Below are positions 28,856 through 37,761 of a stretch of 64,000 nt of DNA, piece by piece. A model generated the notes under the pieces. That model had not been told where the DNA came from. It saw nothing but the letters and a program-made list of their open reading frames with translations, and searched no databases. A program made the position numbers and the translations under genes. Source of the stretch: Acinetobacter sp. MB5 (GTDB lineage: Bacteria; Pseudomonadota; Gammaproteobacteria; Pseudomonadales; Moraxellaceae); NCBI RefSeq assembly GCF_003261585.1, contig NZ_POVU01000002.1, positions 62,001 through 126,000 on the forward strand. The letters are read 5' to 3'. Position 1 is the stretch's first letter; each line of letters begins with the position of its first letter.

Positions 28856-30286
28856 TTAAGTCAAAGGGGCTTGTACTTTACGCAACGCCCCGACAATCAG
28901 TGCAAAAATGGGAATAACCGCCAAAATAAAGCTCATCAATGCACTTCCCCCTGTCAAAGTCATGAAATTCATCAAAATCATGATCAGACATCCTGCCAAA
29001 GCCAAACTTGCCACTACAGGTAAGATTTGAGTTTTCATCAGTTTGTTTTGGGTTAAAGATTTATTTTTTGAGAAAAATACATAAACCGCTACACTGGTCA
29101 TCAGCATCAACATCACAATACCGACGGTTGAAATGCCTGCCATATAACCAAAAACTTGGGTCAAAGGATCAAGTTCACACAGACAGCAAATCAAAAGGAC
29201 GACAAATGCAGTGATCGTTTGTAGCAAAGACGAACTGGAGGGTGAACCATGTTTATCATGTACTTTGCTCAGGCTTTTTGGCATATAACCTTTACATGCC
29301 AACACATATTGGTAACGTGCCAAGACATTATGAAAACTCAGTACACAAGCAAATAAACTACTAATCAGCAGCACTTGCATCAGGTCACGGGTAAACACGC
29401 CTGTATATTGCTGTGCAATATCCAAAATCATGTTGCCTGTACCATGTAAAGTTTGATTGGCAACCGCAACCGTATGTGAAGGCCCTGCTCCCACCACCAT
29501 GGCCCATGCAGATAAGGTATAAAACACCCCAATAATGATCACTGCCAAATAAGTCGCTTTAGGAATGGTTTTCTCAGGTTGTACCGATTCATCACGGAAA
29601 ATGGCTGTAGATTCAAAGCCAATAAAGCCTGTTAATGCAAATAAAATCGCTAAGCCCAAACCTGGTGAAAATGCAGTACTTGGCTCGAATGACTGTAAGC
29701 TAATCCCTTCTGCACCACCATGCGAAATAATCGAGACATTCATCAACAAGACAATGCCAATTTCCAAAATGAGGGCAACACCCAAAATTTTAGAACTTAG
29801 CTCAATATGACGGTAACCCAAAAAAGCCACCACGATTACACTTAAAAATGAATACATCCACCACGGATGTGCAGCACCACCGTAGTGCATAACCAGATCA
29901 TTGATGGCCCAGCCCATGTAACCATAGACCCCAGCCTGAATGGTGGTATAAGTAATCAGTGCCGTATAGGCTGCCCCCATGCCTAAACGATCACCAAGCC
30001 CCAGATTTACATAAGAATAAAATGCCCCTGCTTCTTTGACATAGGGCGTCATATTGACAAAACCAACAGCAAAAATGAGTAGAACAATTGAAGCAATTAA
30101 AAAGCCAAATGGTGCCCCCACACCATTTCCAACACCAATTGCCAGTGGTACATTGCCCCCAACAACCGTTAATGGTGCGGCAGCCGCAATCACCATAAAG
30201 ACAATACTGCCGACACCTAAAGAACCTTGTAATTTATTTCTGGATTCAGTCTGCGCCATTGCGGGTGCAATTACTTGTGTTTCCAT
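28856..30286 (-). CDS. APC-family amino-acid/polyamine permease
   Basis: An inner-membrane protein of 476 residues with about 12 hydrophobic segments. The opening GSLGVGSIVFMVIAAAAPLTVVGG and the helix-6 pattern FALTGFIGFESTAIFRDE are typical of the amino-acid/polyamine/organocation family. The substrate is not evident. A DavA-like amidase gene lies 61 bases upstream on the same strand, so uptake of lysine-derived or related amines is a reasonable guess but only a guess. Confidence 0.85.
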   Translation of the reverse strand: METQVIAPAMAQTESRNKLQGSLGVGSIVFMVIAAAAPLTVVGGNVPLAIGVGNGVGAPFGFLIASIVLLIFAVGFVNMTPYVKEAGAFYSYVNLGLGDRLGMGAAYTALITYTTIQAGVYGYMGWAINDLVMHYGGAAHPWWMYSFLSVIVVAFLGYRHIELSSKILGVALILEIGIVLLMNVSIISHGGAEGISLQSFEPSTAFSPGLGLAILFALTGFIGFESTAIFRDESVQPEKTIPKATYLAVIIIGVFYTLSAWAMVVGAGPSHTVAVANQTLHGTGNMILDIAQQYTGVFTRDLMQVLLISSLFACVLSFHNVLARYQYVLACKGYMPKSLSKVHDKHGSPSSSSLLQTITAFVVLLICCLCELDPLTQVFGYMAGISTVGIVMLMLMTSVAVYVFFSKNKSLTQNKLMKTQILPVVASLALAGCLIMILMNFMTLTGGSALMSFILAVIPIFALIVGALRKVQAPLT

Positions 30287-30347
30287 GTTCTATCCTCTTG
30301 CGATTGGCAATCATAAAAAGGATGTTGCAAAAATCATGCTAACTTGA

Positions 30348-31127
30348 CTAAGTGGCAAACAGGTCTTGACGTAAATCATGCAAATACGGATTATTTTGCT
30401 GTGCTTTTAGTACCTGTTCTGCTGAAATCTGGGCAAATAACAACGTTGGCTGAGTCTCTGACGCCTGAGCAATCACCTCACCATTCGGTGCTGCCAAAGT
30501 CGTTAAACCCACATATTCAAAGGGTTCTTCATGCCCAATCTGATTGACATACGCCACATAGACTTGGTTTTCCCAAGCACGTGTTGCAATTAAATGTTTA
30601 TTTACAAAACTAAAAGGCTGCATCTGTGCAGTCGCGACTACAACTAGATGTGCGCCCGCTTGTGCGGCAGCACGCACCGTTTCAGGAAATTCCACGTCAT
30701 AACAAATGAGCATGGCGATTTTGATATTGTGATAAGTCGTTATGACCACAGGCGTTTGCCCTGCAATAAATTGTTGCCGATCAACATCTCCAAATAAATG
30801 CGTCTTGTCATACACATTCAACAATTCACCTTGCTCATCAATGAAATAAGTACTGTTAAAAATACCCTTTTCAGTTTCTCGTGGTGCCCCGACAATCAGT
30901 GCCAATTGATGTGTTTTCGCAAGTTGTTGTACTTTCGCCAAAGGCAATGTTTCTGCCATATACTGCGTTTGTTCTTTTAACACATAGCCCGACAAAAACA
31001 TTTCTGGGGTAATGAATAAGTCTGCACCTTGAGTTTTTGCTTGCTGCATCGCCTGATCAAGTTGGTGCAAATTTTCAGCATAATTGAGCGGAATGCTGGC
31101 AGCTTGTAGCATGGCTATTTTCATCAT
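30348..31127 (-). CDS. Carbon-nitrogen hydrolase, 5-aminopentanamidase (DavA)-like
   Basis: A nitrilase-superfamily amidase of about 259 residues. The Glu-Lys-Cys triad is visible as FITPEMFLSGY, YDKTHLFGDVDR and MLICYDVEFPE. These motifs, together with the ending NPYLHDLRQDL, closely resemble Pseudomonas DavA, the lysine-pathway amidase that turns 5-aminopentanamide into 5-aminovalerate. No davB or davT gene is nearby, so the true substrate may differ. Consecutive ATG codons at 31127 and 31124 are both possible starts. It precedes an APC permease gene on the same strand. Confidence 0.75.
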   Translation of the reverse strand: MMKIAMLQAASIPLNYAENLHQLDQAMQQAKTQGADLFITPEMFLSGYVLKEQTQYMAETLPLAKVQQLAKTHQLALIVGAPRETEKGIFNSTYFIDEQGELLNVYDKTHLFGDVDRQQFIAGQTPVVITTYHNIKIAMLICYDVEFPETVRAAAQAGAHLVVVATAQMQPFSFVNKHLIATRAWENQVYVAYVNQIGHEEPFEYVGLTTLAAPNGEVIAQASETQPTLLFAQISAEQVLKAQQNNPYLHDLRQDLFAT

Positions 31128-31341
31128 CAGCAACCCAAAGTTATCTACCTGATTTCATTCAAGCAAATTTTATTCCACCAAGTCCTATTTATAAATAATT
31201 TGATACGCTTTAAATAGAATATTTAAACAATCCCTATTTATTTAACCAACACCAAATTCAAATATTTTCAAGATAAATATAGATAAAATTAAGAATAATT
31301 CACATTAATAAAAACTTCCAAAAACCAATTAAAAATAACTT

Positions 31342-31369
31342 TGACAGCATTATATTTATCACTATAATT
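31342..31369 (+). promoter_or_regulatory. Near-consensus sigma-70 promoter
   Basis: TTGACA and TATAAT match consensus exactly and are 16 bases apart. The promoter faces the rhodanese gene, whose ATG lies 42 bases downstream. Confidence 0.8.
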
Positions 31370-31411
31370 TAGTTTAAATATTCAACAACCATATTTTAAA
31401 ATGGAGACACC

Positions 31412-31807
31412 ATGAAAACTTCAAATCAGTTAATTGATGAAGCAAAATCTAAAATCAAAGAAATATCCATTGAGGATTTAAAATCTAAAGCAAATGACCC
31501 TCATATTATTTTAATTGACATTCGTGAACCTGATGAATATCAATCAGGTTATATTGACCATGCGGTCAATATGCCACGCGGTGTTTTGGAAATGCGAATT
31601 CATCAACATCCTGCTGTGTTACAGCATTGCGATACCTCAGCAGCTTTAAACGCTTTGGCTGAACATGAGATTTACCTGATTTGCCGCACTGGTGGACGTT
31701 CAGCACTTGCTGCACTAAGTCTACAAAATATGGGTTTTCCACATATTTTTTCGATCGCAGGCGGTATGCAGGCATGGCAAGATGCCAACTTCCCTATGGT
31801 TCAATAA
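31412..31807 (+). CDS. Single-domain rhodanese
   Basis: A cytoplasmic protein of 131 residues with one rhodanese domain. The fold start is IILIDIREPDEYQSGYIDHAVNMP, and the active-site loop is LICRTGGRSALAA, with the sulfur-carrying cysteine in CRTGGR. Such enzymes move sulfane sulfur to cyanide or to protein partners. A GGAG site precedes the ATG. It shares a strong promoter and a terminator with the AhpD-like gene that follows at 15 bases, so the two form a small stress- or sulfur-related operon. Confidence 0.9.
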   Translation: MKTSNQLIDEAKSKIKEISIEDLKSKANDPHIILIDIREPDEYQSGYIDHAVNMPRGVLEMRIHQHPAVLQHCDTSAALNALAEHEIYLICRTGGRSALAALSLQNMGFPHIFSIAGGMQAWQDANFPMVQ

Positions 31808-31822
31808 TACTTGGAAAAGCCC

Positions 31823-32164
31823 ATGAAATTTACAGAACTCACGCATAATATCTCAAACAATATTAAAACGATTCGTCAAACTGCACCAGAAACCATGAAA
31901 AGTTTCAATGCATTAGCACAAAGTAGCATGAAAGAAGGCGTGATTGATGCAAAGACTAAAGAATTAATCGCACTCGCCATTGGAGTTGCCAACCGTTGTG
32001 ATGGATGCATTGGTTTTCATACACGCAGCCTTGTCAAAATGGGCATGACTTTAGAAGAACTCAATGAAGTTCTGTCTGTTGCGGTGTATATGGGCGGTGG
32101 CCCTTCTCTCATGTTTGCAGCAAATGCCATCGAAGCCTTTGAAGAATTTACGGAAAACCAATAA
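31823..32164 (+). CDS. AhpD-like/carboxymuconolactone decarboxylase-family protein
   Basis: A protein of about 113 residues of the AhpD-like fold. It carries the redox motif CDGCIGFHTRS, in which two cysteines and a histidine form the alkylhydroperoxidase centre. A TTG at 31811 is in frame, but the ATG at 31823 has a GGAAAAG site seven bases upstream. It probably acts as a small peroxidase or thiol-disulfide enzyme. It pairs with the rhodanese gene, and a terminator follows directly. Confidence 0.85.
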   Translation: MKFTELTHNISNNIKTIRQTAPETMKSFNALAQSSMKEGVIDAKTKELIALAIGVANRCDGCIGFHTRSLVKMGMTLEELNEVLSVAVYMGGGPSLMFAANAIEAFEEFTENQ

Positions 32165-32171
32165 ATTAACC

Positions 32172-32202
32172 AAAACAAATCACCTTATAGGTGATTTGTT
32201 TT
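32172..32202. terminator. Terminator after the rhodanese/AhpD operon
   Basis: CAAATCACC and GGTGATTTG pair around TTATA, with a T-run on the right and an A-run on the left, so it can stop both convergent genes. Confidence 0.9.
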
Positions 32203-32207
32203 TTGCT

Positions 32208-32453
32208 TCATGTTAAGTAATTGACCAATACATTTGGCGCTCGAATAAACAGCCTGAGTAAAGACTGCGCTGCTTTCGATGGTTTCCGATGCCCACGTTC
32301 CCAACTCTCTAATGTTCTCACCGATATACCCAAAATATTTGCCAATTCATTCTGCGATATTTTCGATCGCTTACGCGCAAAAATAATATCTTCAGGCTGA
32401 ATATCTAAAAGCTTTGGACAATTAAATCTATTTCGCTGCATAATTAAATTCAT
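32208..32453 (-). CDS. Small XRE-family helix-turn-helix regulator
   Basis: A protein of about 81 residues made almost entirely of one Cro/CI-type helix-turn-helix: IIFARKRSKISQNELANILG, then VRTLESWERGHRKPS. The shape is that of antitoxin-type or toxin-antitoxin-linked regulators, in which the motif SWERGxRxP is common. No toxin gene is seen beside it, so it may be an orphan. An in-frame ATG at 32465 exists, but the ATG at 32453 has a GGGGT purine run just before it. Confidence 0.75.
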   Translation of the reverse strand: MNLIMQRNRFNCPKLLDIQPEDIIFARKRSKISQNELANILGISVRTLESWERGHRKPSKAAQSLLRLFIRAPNVLVNYLT

Positions 32454-32561
32454 ACCCCACCCCATTCATTTATTTTATTTATCTATTTTAAAAAATTAAA
32501 TGTGAATATAAGCAAACGTATTTACTTATATTCAAATCACTTTACAAGGCATAATAATTTA

Positions 32562-32669
32562 TTAATAGGCTAGCCATAATAAACCTCTAAATATGGCAGC
32601 AATTACACCCAGACCTAAAAACCCTAATAACCATAGTCCAATAAACCATTGCAACTCAGATTTTTTCAT
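32562..32669 (-). CDS. Small third subunit of bd-type oxidase (CydX/CioC-like)
   Basis: A 35-residue protein starting MKKSELQWF, with one membrane helix (about residues 8-30, rich in Leu, Gly and Trp) and a short FRGLLWLAY end. The start has an AGGTGA site eight bases before it and lies 11 bases after the cydB stop. Position, size and the single helix match the tiny subunits that stabilise bd oxidases; the pattern resembles the DUF2474 family found after cioAB. It is easily missed because of its length. Confidence 0.75.
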   Translation of the reverse strand: MKKSELQWFIGLWLLGFLGLGVIAAIFRGLLWLAY

Positions 32670-32680
32670 TTTCAATTCAC

Positions 32681-33685
32681 CTAGTGATAACCCTCATCAC
32701 CCACACGGACTTTGTCACGAAATACCCAATACGCCATGATGGTATAAATCAGAATAATCGGAATCAGGATTAATGCCCCAATCAAGGCAAAAAGCTGACT
32801 GTTGGCAGGTGCCGCGGCTTGCCAAATCGTGACTGATGGCGGAATGATGTTCGGCCATAAACTGATTAAAAAACCTGTATAAGCGAGAAACATCAGTACC
32901 AAGGTATAAACAAATGGACGGAACTCATGTTTTTGACGACACGCTTTCCAGATCAAAAAACTAAAGAGCACAACAAGAATAGGTACTGGACTGAAATACA
33001 GAAGTTGAGATGGATTCATCCAGCGGGCAGCAATCGCAGGTTGTGAATAAGGTGTATACAGGCTCACACCTGCAAAAATTACAAGTAGTGCAACTACAAA
33101 CTTTGGCATTAACTGATACATACTCTGCTGTAAGTCATGATCAGTTTTAAGAATCAACCAAGCACAACCCAACGCTGCATACATCACCACCACACCAATA
33201 CCTGTAAAAAATGAAAATGGCGTTAACCAATCCCAACTTCCACCGACAAACAGACCGTTTTGTGTGTGAATCCCTTGGATATAGGCACCCAACAAAATGC
33301 CTTGAAAAAAGCTGGCAAAGGTTGAACCCCAAATAAAGGCCATGTCCCATAAATGTTTAGAGCGCTGTGCCTTAAAGCGAAATTCAAATGCTACACCTCG
33401 GAAAATCAAGGCAATCAACATCATAATAATGGGTAAATAAAACGCTGAAAGTACGGTGGCATAGACCATCGGAAAAGCAGCAAACAGCCCTGCTCCCCCC
33501 AGTACCATCCATGTTTCATTCCCATCCCATACTGGTGCGACCGTGTTCATCATCACATCGCGCTTTTGCGGATCTTGAATAAAAGGAAATAGAATCCCAA
33601 TTCCTAAATCAAAGCCGTCCAGCACCACATAAATCAATACACCCAGTGCAATAATCACGGCCCAAATGATAGATAAATCAATCAT
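32681..33685 (-). CDS. cydB: Cytochrome bd/CIO-type ubiquinol oxidase subunit II
   Basis: An inner-membrane protein of 334 residues with about eight helices. The opening MIDLSIIWAVIIALGVLIYV and the following VLDGFDLGIGILFPF are family hallmarks, as is VAPVWDGNETWMVLGGAGLFAAFP. With CydA it forms the quinol-oxidising, oxygen-reducing enzyme of low-oxygen respiration. The length and the short CydA loop fit the cyanide-insensitive CioAB subtype. The ATG at 33685 overlaps the cydA stop by eight bases, so translation is coupled; the longer upstream frame is not needed. Confidence 0.9.
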   Translation of the reverse strand: MIDLSIIWAVIIALGVLIYVVLDGFDLGIGILFPFIQDPQKRDVMMNTVAPVWDGNETWMVLGGAGLFAAFPMVYATVLSAFYLPIIMMLIALIFRGVAFEFRFKAQRSKHLWDMAFIWGSTFASFFQGILLGAYIQGIHTQNGLFVGGSWDWLTPFSFFTGIGVVVMYAALGCAWLILKTDHDLQQSMYQLMPKFVVALLVIFAGVSLYTPYSQPAIAARWMNPSQLLYFSPVPILVVLFSFLIWKACRQKHEFRPFVYTLVLMFLAYTGFLISLWPNIIPPSVTIWQAAAPANSQLFALIGALILIPIILIYTIMAYWVFRDKVRVGDEGYH

Positions 33686-35114
33686 GTTTATGCTCCTGTG
33701 TCTGTTGATCAATGCTTTCATCAACGGCACTCAGTGGACGCATTGGCGTTTTAAAGTGTCCAACGCCTGCAACTTCGTCAGGTTGAGCATGAATAAACTG
33801 AGGCCCTTTGTGCATCAGTTTTAAGATGTAATACACGCCAGTACCAAACACGACGGTATACACCACAACAAATACAATCAGGGTAAAACCGACCTGACTG
33901 GCAGGTACAGGAGACAACGCATCTTTAGTCCGTAATACACCATAGACAACCCATGGCTGACGGCCCATTTCAGTGGTAAACCAGCCTGCAAGCAAAGCGA
34001 TATATCCTGTAGGCCCCATAACAATGGCAAATTTATGCAGCCAAGGTGCTTCGTACAATTTACCGCCTTTACGCAGTAATAGACCTGACAATGCGAGTAA
34101 CAGCATTAACATGCCCAAGCCCACCATCAAGCGGAAACTCCAAAACAATACCGTCGAATTTGGACGATCTTCAGGGGCAAACTCTTTCAGACCTTTAACT
34201 TCACCCTTTAATTCATGTGTCAGAATTAAACTGCCCAAATATGGAATACCGATCGCATATTTGGTCTGTTCCGCTTGCATATCTGGAATGCCAAAAACAT
34301 AAAGCGGCATAGATTCGTTGTGATTGGTTTCCCAATGCCCTTCAATTGCGGCAAGTTTGGCAGGTTGATGATGCAAGGTATTTAAGCCGTGCTGATCCCC
34401 CACCAAAACTTGAGCGGGCGCAGCAAATAAAATCATCCAGAGCGCCATAGAAAATGAGCGTTTTACCAGCACATCCCGACGGCCTTTGAGCAAATGCCAT
34501 GCAGATGTACCTGCAACAACCAAGGCAGACACTAAAAATGCTGCGATCGCCATATGTGTAAAGCGATATGGGAATGATGGGTTAAAAACTATGGCAAGCC
34601 AGTCTTTCGGAACAATCACGCCATTTTCGATGGCATAGCCTTGTGGGGTCTGCATCCAACTGTTAGATGACAAAATCCAGAACATGGAAATACAGGTTCC
34701 GATTGCGACCATGAGTGTGGCAAAGAAATGGGCTCTCTCACCCACACGTCCCCAGCCAAACATCATGATGCCAAGAAAACCTGCTTCTAGGAAAAATGCT
34801 GAAAGCACTTCATAACTCAATAAAGGGCCTGTCACTCCGCCTGCAATGCGAGAAAAACCAGCCCAGTTGGTGCCAAACTGGTAGCTCATGACGACACCAG
34901 AAACCACACCCATACCAAAAGCAACAGCAAAGATTTTGATCCAGTACTTAAACAAATCCCGATATACAGGATCTCGCGTTGATAACCAACGCCATTCCAA
35001 TACAGCTAAAAAACAAGCTAAACCAATCGAAGTGGCTGGAAAAATAATATGAAAGGATACTGTAAACGCAAACTGAATGCGTGCCAGTTCTAATGCGGTT
35101 AATCCAAGGCTCAT
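33678..35114 (-). CDS. cydA: Cytochrome bd/CIO-type ubiquinol oxidase subunit I
   Basis: An inner-membrane protein of 478 residues. It carries the opening LELARIQFAFTVSFHIIFPA, with a heme-ligand histidine, and the GRQPWVVYGVLRTKDA segment found near helix 8. MSYQFGTNWAGF and the NHNESMP loop are also typical. The quinol-binding loop is short, as in the CIO subgroup. A strong AGAGGTG site lies just before the ATG at 35114; an upstream in-frame ATG would add seven non-conserved residues. It starts the cydA-cydB-small-subunit operon and is preceded by a long AT-rich region that could carry oxygen- or redox-responsive control, though no regulator site was recognised. Confidence 0.9.
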   Translation of the reverse strand: MSLGLTALELARIQFAFTVSFHIIFPATSIGLACFLAVLEWRWLSTRDPVYRDLFKYWIKIFAVAFGMGVVSGVVMSYQFGTNWAGFSRIAGGVTGPLLSYEVLSAFFLEAGFLGIMMFGWGRVGERAHFFATLMVAIGTCISMFWILSSNSWMQTPQGYAIENGVIVPKDWLAIVFNPSFPYRFTHMAIAAFLVSALVVAGTSAWHLLKGRRDVLVKRSFSMALWMILFAAPAQVLVGDQHGLNTLHHQPAKLAAIEGHWETNHNESMPLYVFGIPDMQAEQTKYAIGIPYLGSLILTHELKGEVKGLKEFAPEDRPNSTVLFWSFRLMVGLGMLMLLLALSGLLLRKGGKLYEAPWLHKFAIVMGPTGYIALLAGWFTTEMGRQPWVVYGVLRTKDALSPVPASQVGFTLIVFVVVYTVVFGTGVYYILKLMHKGPQFIHAQPDEVAGVGHFKTPMRPLSAVDESIDQQTQEHKHD

Positions 35115-36268
35115 CGCTTCACCTCTTTTTGACAAATAGTCTTAAATAAGTTTAAGCCTTTCATCACAAACCCAACAGAGGACATATTCATTTATTCACC
35201 TAATGCAATCTTAAAATTTTGCTCAAAATAAATGTTTACCATCTAAAACAAGGCGTTAGCTTAGGTCAGAAAATCAGAAAGCGAAATTTTAGATTTACAT
35301 AAAATTTTCTGACACAAACAAACGTTCAACTGCTTTTACGCAAATTTAGTGCCAAAACAAATTAAATATTTTTATTCATATATATCAATATTATATGCTT
35401 TAAAATTAAAAAATATTTATTTCAAATATGTTTCATAAAACAATATGCAACCTATTTTTTGAAACAAAAGAAACATAACTCTTATGTTCTTTGAGTAAAA
35501 AATTCTGCATTTACCATTTTCTGAAACAACTTATAAGTATGATCTGTCATTCACATGCTGCATCACTATAGTTTGACGTATCGGGAGATAAATCCCACAC
35601 AGGTTTTGGCTGAATGACAGGAAATTTAAAATTCTAAATATCTAAAAATGACATTTTATAATGGTTTATCGTAAGCCCTATTCGATATATAAATATATAA
35701 TTTATTCTTTATTTATATAAATTAAACAATCTGCGTCTTATTTTCTGTATTTTCATATTAAATTTGCTTTCATACATTATTCTATTCGTAATTTTAATCG
35801 TTCACATTCAAATATCTGGCAACAAGAATTTAGAAAAATTAAACAATTATTTTAATACATGATTACACCATATAAATACTTAAATTAAATATGCCTTTTT
35901 TTATTACACACCACAGAAATAATTCAAGAAAATTCATGTGTTTATTTTAGTTTATTTTTTATACAAATGTTTTTAGTCAGAATTCACTTTTCCACTCTAA
36001 ATTATAGAATTTTACAATTAATTGCATAAAAGCACACAAATACATATAAAAAAATGAATATAAAATCATACATTTATATTAAAACATCTTAAATGTTTCA
36101 AACAAATTACAAGAAAACCCCAAAAAATCTTAATTAAATTTATGTAAATATTTTTTTCCATCAAAAAAAAATGCTTTCTTTTTCTTTAAATTCCGATTAT
36201 AAAAATTAAGTGGCTGATTAATTTATATAATAGGCTACCTAACTTTCTTACTAATAGAGAAAATAATT
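35115..36268. other. Very AT-rich gene-free interval
   Basis: About 1.15 kb without a credible gene on either strand. The sequence is rich in A and T tracts. A small GGGA/TCCC hairpin occurs at about 35582-35596. It separates cydA and the divergently placed roadblock gene, so both promoters lie here. Such DNA is a usual target of H-NS-like silencing, but that is inference. Confidence 0.6.
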
Positions 36269-36628
36269 ATGGCTAAAGTATCATTAGAAACACTCGGTGA
36301 AATTGATGGTTTTATGGCAGCAGCTCTTGTTGATGGTGAAAGTGGCTTAGCATTATCTACGCTTGGTGGTGGGGATCTTGACTTAGAATTGGCTGCAGCA
36401 GGAAACACTGAAGTATTACGATCAAAACGTCGTGTTGCAAAAGCACTCAATCTCAATGATTTTATTGAAGATCTTCTAATTACACTCGGTAAACAGTACC
36501 ATTTGATTCGTCCTTTAGATAAGAATCAGAGCTTGTTTATTTATTTAGTTTTAGATCGTGGTAAATCAAATCTTGCGATGGCTCGCCATGAACTGAAAAG
36601 TTTTGAGAAAGATTTAGATTTTGCATAA
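36269..36628 (+). CDS. Roadblock/LC7-domain protein 1
   Basis: A protein of 119 residues formed by one roadblock/LC7 domain. The characteristic start is [26 protein letters not shown], followed by a helix with [14 protein letters not shown] and the strand pattern [18 protein letters not shown]. Such domains regulate small GTPases of the MglA or conservon type, usually as activators of GTP hydrolysis. Here a small GTPase gene and a second roadblock gene follow within 2 kb. It is separated from the next gene by 110 bases containing a long AT-rich hairpin, so its level may be set apart from the rest. Confidence 0.8.
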   Translation: MAKVSLETLGEIDGFMAAALVDGESGLALSTLGGGDLDLELAAAGNTEVLRSKRRVAKALNLNDFIEDLLITLGKQYHLIRPLDKNQSLFIYLVLDRGKSNLAMARHELKSFEKDLDFA

Positions 36629-36649
36629 AATTTGCATGATTAATATTAA

Positions 36650-36714
36650 GCTCTATATTTATAATTTATTTTTATTAAAAAATTAATTCGAAATTAAATT
36701 ATTTTATATAGAGC
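36650..36714. other. Long AT-rich imperfect hairpin between roadblock 1 and the next gene
   Basis: GCTCTATAT (36650-36658) pairs with ATATAGAGC (36706-36714), and most inner bases can pair with small bulges. There is no T-run after the stem. It may act as an RNA stabiliser or partial terminator. Confidence 0.4.
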
Positions 36715-36738
36715 ATAATATAAAGATATGAGATTCCT

Positions 36739-37758
36739 ATGATAAAAGAACAAAATAGTATTCATATCGTAATTTCTGGAATTGGGCTAAAAGTCTCGAA
36801 TGAATTAAAATCAATTCTGCGTGATATTATTCCAGAATCATTTCAAATTAAATGGACGAATCTTGCAGATCCATATATTAACCTTTTAATTGTAAATTCT
36901 GAATTTTTAGATTTTGATGGCATTCAAAAACTATTATGCAGACCTGATATCGCTTTTTTAAAAGTTTCAAAAGATAACCAATTTGAAGGACAATTCATAG
37001 AAAATACGATCTATACCCCTTGTCGCATGTCAGATGAACTAAAAAATTGGGTGCAAAAATATGTTTTAAATACTGCATCCACAGAAAATGAGCCTAATAT
37101 TCCTGAATCTATTTTAAACACTCTACTTGATACCCAAAAAACAATCGCTGAGACTGATAAAATTACATCTCATGCGTTTAATCTCGCGCATTTACAGCAT
37201 TTACATCAACATGCTGTAGGTAAAATGTTTATTTATGATAATTACGGAACATTAGCTGTTGCAGACATCGCCAATAAAATTGCTTGGCTCAATCCTGATC
37301 GTGAAGAACAGTCCACCAATAAAACATTCAACTACCATTCTGCAAAAACAGATGAACTCACTAAGGTTTCACGTAAAAAAATTCATAATCTAAATGATTG
37401 GCTCTGGAACCTTTTCTGGTGTTCTTCGGATGAAACCAATCTGTCACCTCAAACTGGCTGTTATAAAATTAGTTTCTGGCCACAACCATGGAATAAGACC
37501 GATCGAAATGATGTTTTAAAACTTTCTGCATGTTTCATTCATGGTGCAGATTTTAAAGTCGTGCAGGAACAGTTACATATTCCTGAGGAAACAATACGCC
37601 GCTTTATTTTTGCATGTATGGCTGCCAACAATGGTCATTTCATTCCTGCATCTGAATGTGGCTACAAAAAACGCGAACCTCTAACGACAACAGAAACTAT
37701 AGAAGATAATGGCATTAAAAAAATATTCGGCAAATTAAGAAAATATTTTGGACTATAA
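36739..37758 (+). CDS. Unknown protein of the GTPase/roadblock cluster
   Basis: A soluble protein of 339 residues, not recognised as a known family. The N-terminal 110 residues read like alternating strands and helices (IHIVISGIGLKVSNELKSIL, INLLIVNSEFL), similar in rhythm to a receiver or nucleotide-binding fold but without an invariant motif. The C-terminal region (about 260-310) reads VLKLSACFIHGADFKVVQEQ, then LHIPEETIRRFIFACMAAN. That looks like a winged-helix segment and recalls the DUF742 protein of conservons; this comparison is only by eye. The GTPase gene starts three bases after its stop, so they are co-expressed. Confidence 0.6.
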   Translation: MIKEQNSIHIVISGIGLKVSNELKSILRDIIPESFQIKWTNLADPYINLLIVNSEFLDFDGIQKLLCRPDIAFLKVSKDNQFEGQFIENTIYTPCRMSDELKNWVQKYVLNTASTENEPNIPESILNTLLDTQKTIAETDKITSHAFNLAHLQHLHQHAVGKMFIYDNYGTLAVADIANKIAWLNPDREEQSTNKTFNYHSAKTDELTKVSRKKIHNLNDWLWNLFWCSSDETNLSPQTGCYKISFWPQPWNKTDRNDVLKLSACFIHGADFKVVQEQLHIPEETIRRFIFACMAANNGHFIPASECGYKKREPLTTTETIEDNGIKKIFGKLRKYFGL

Positions 37759-37761
37759 ATT

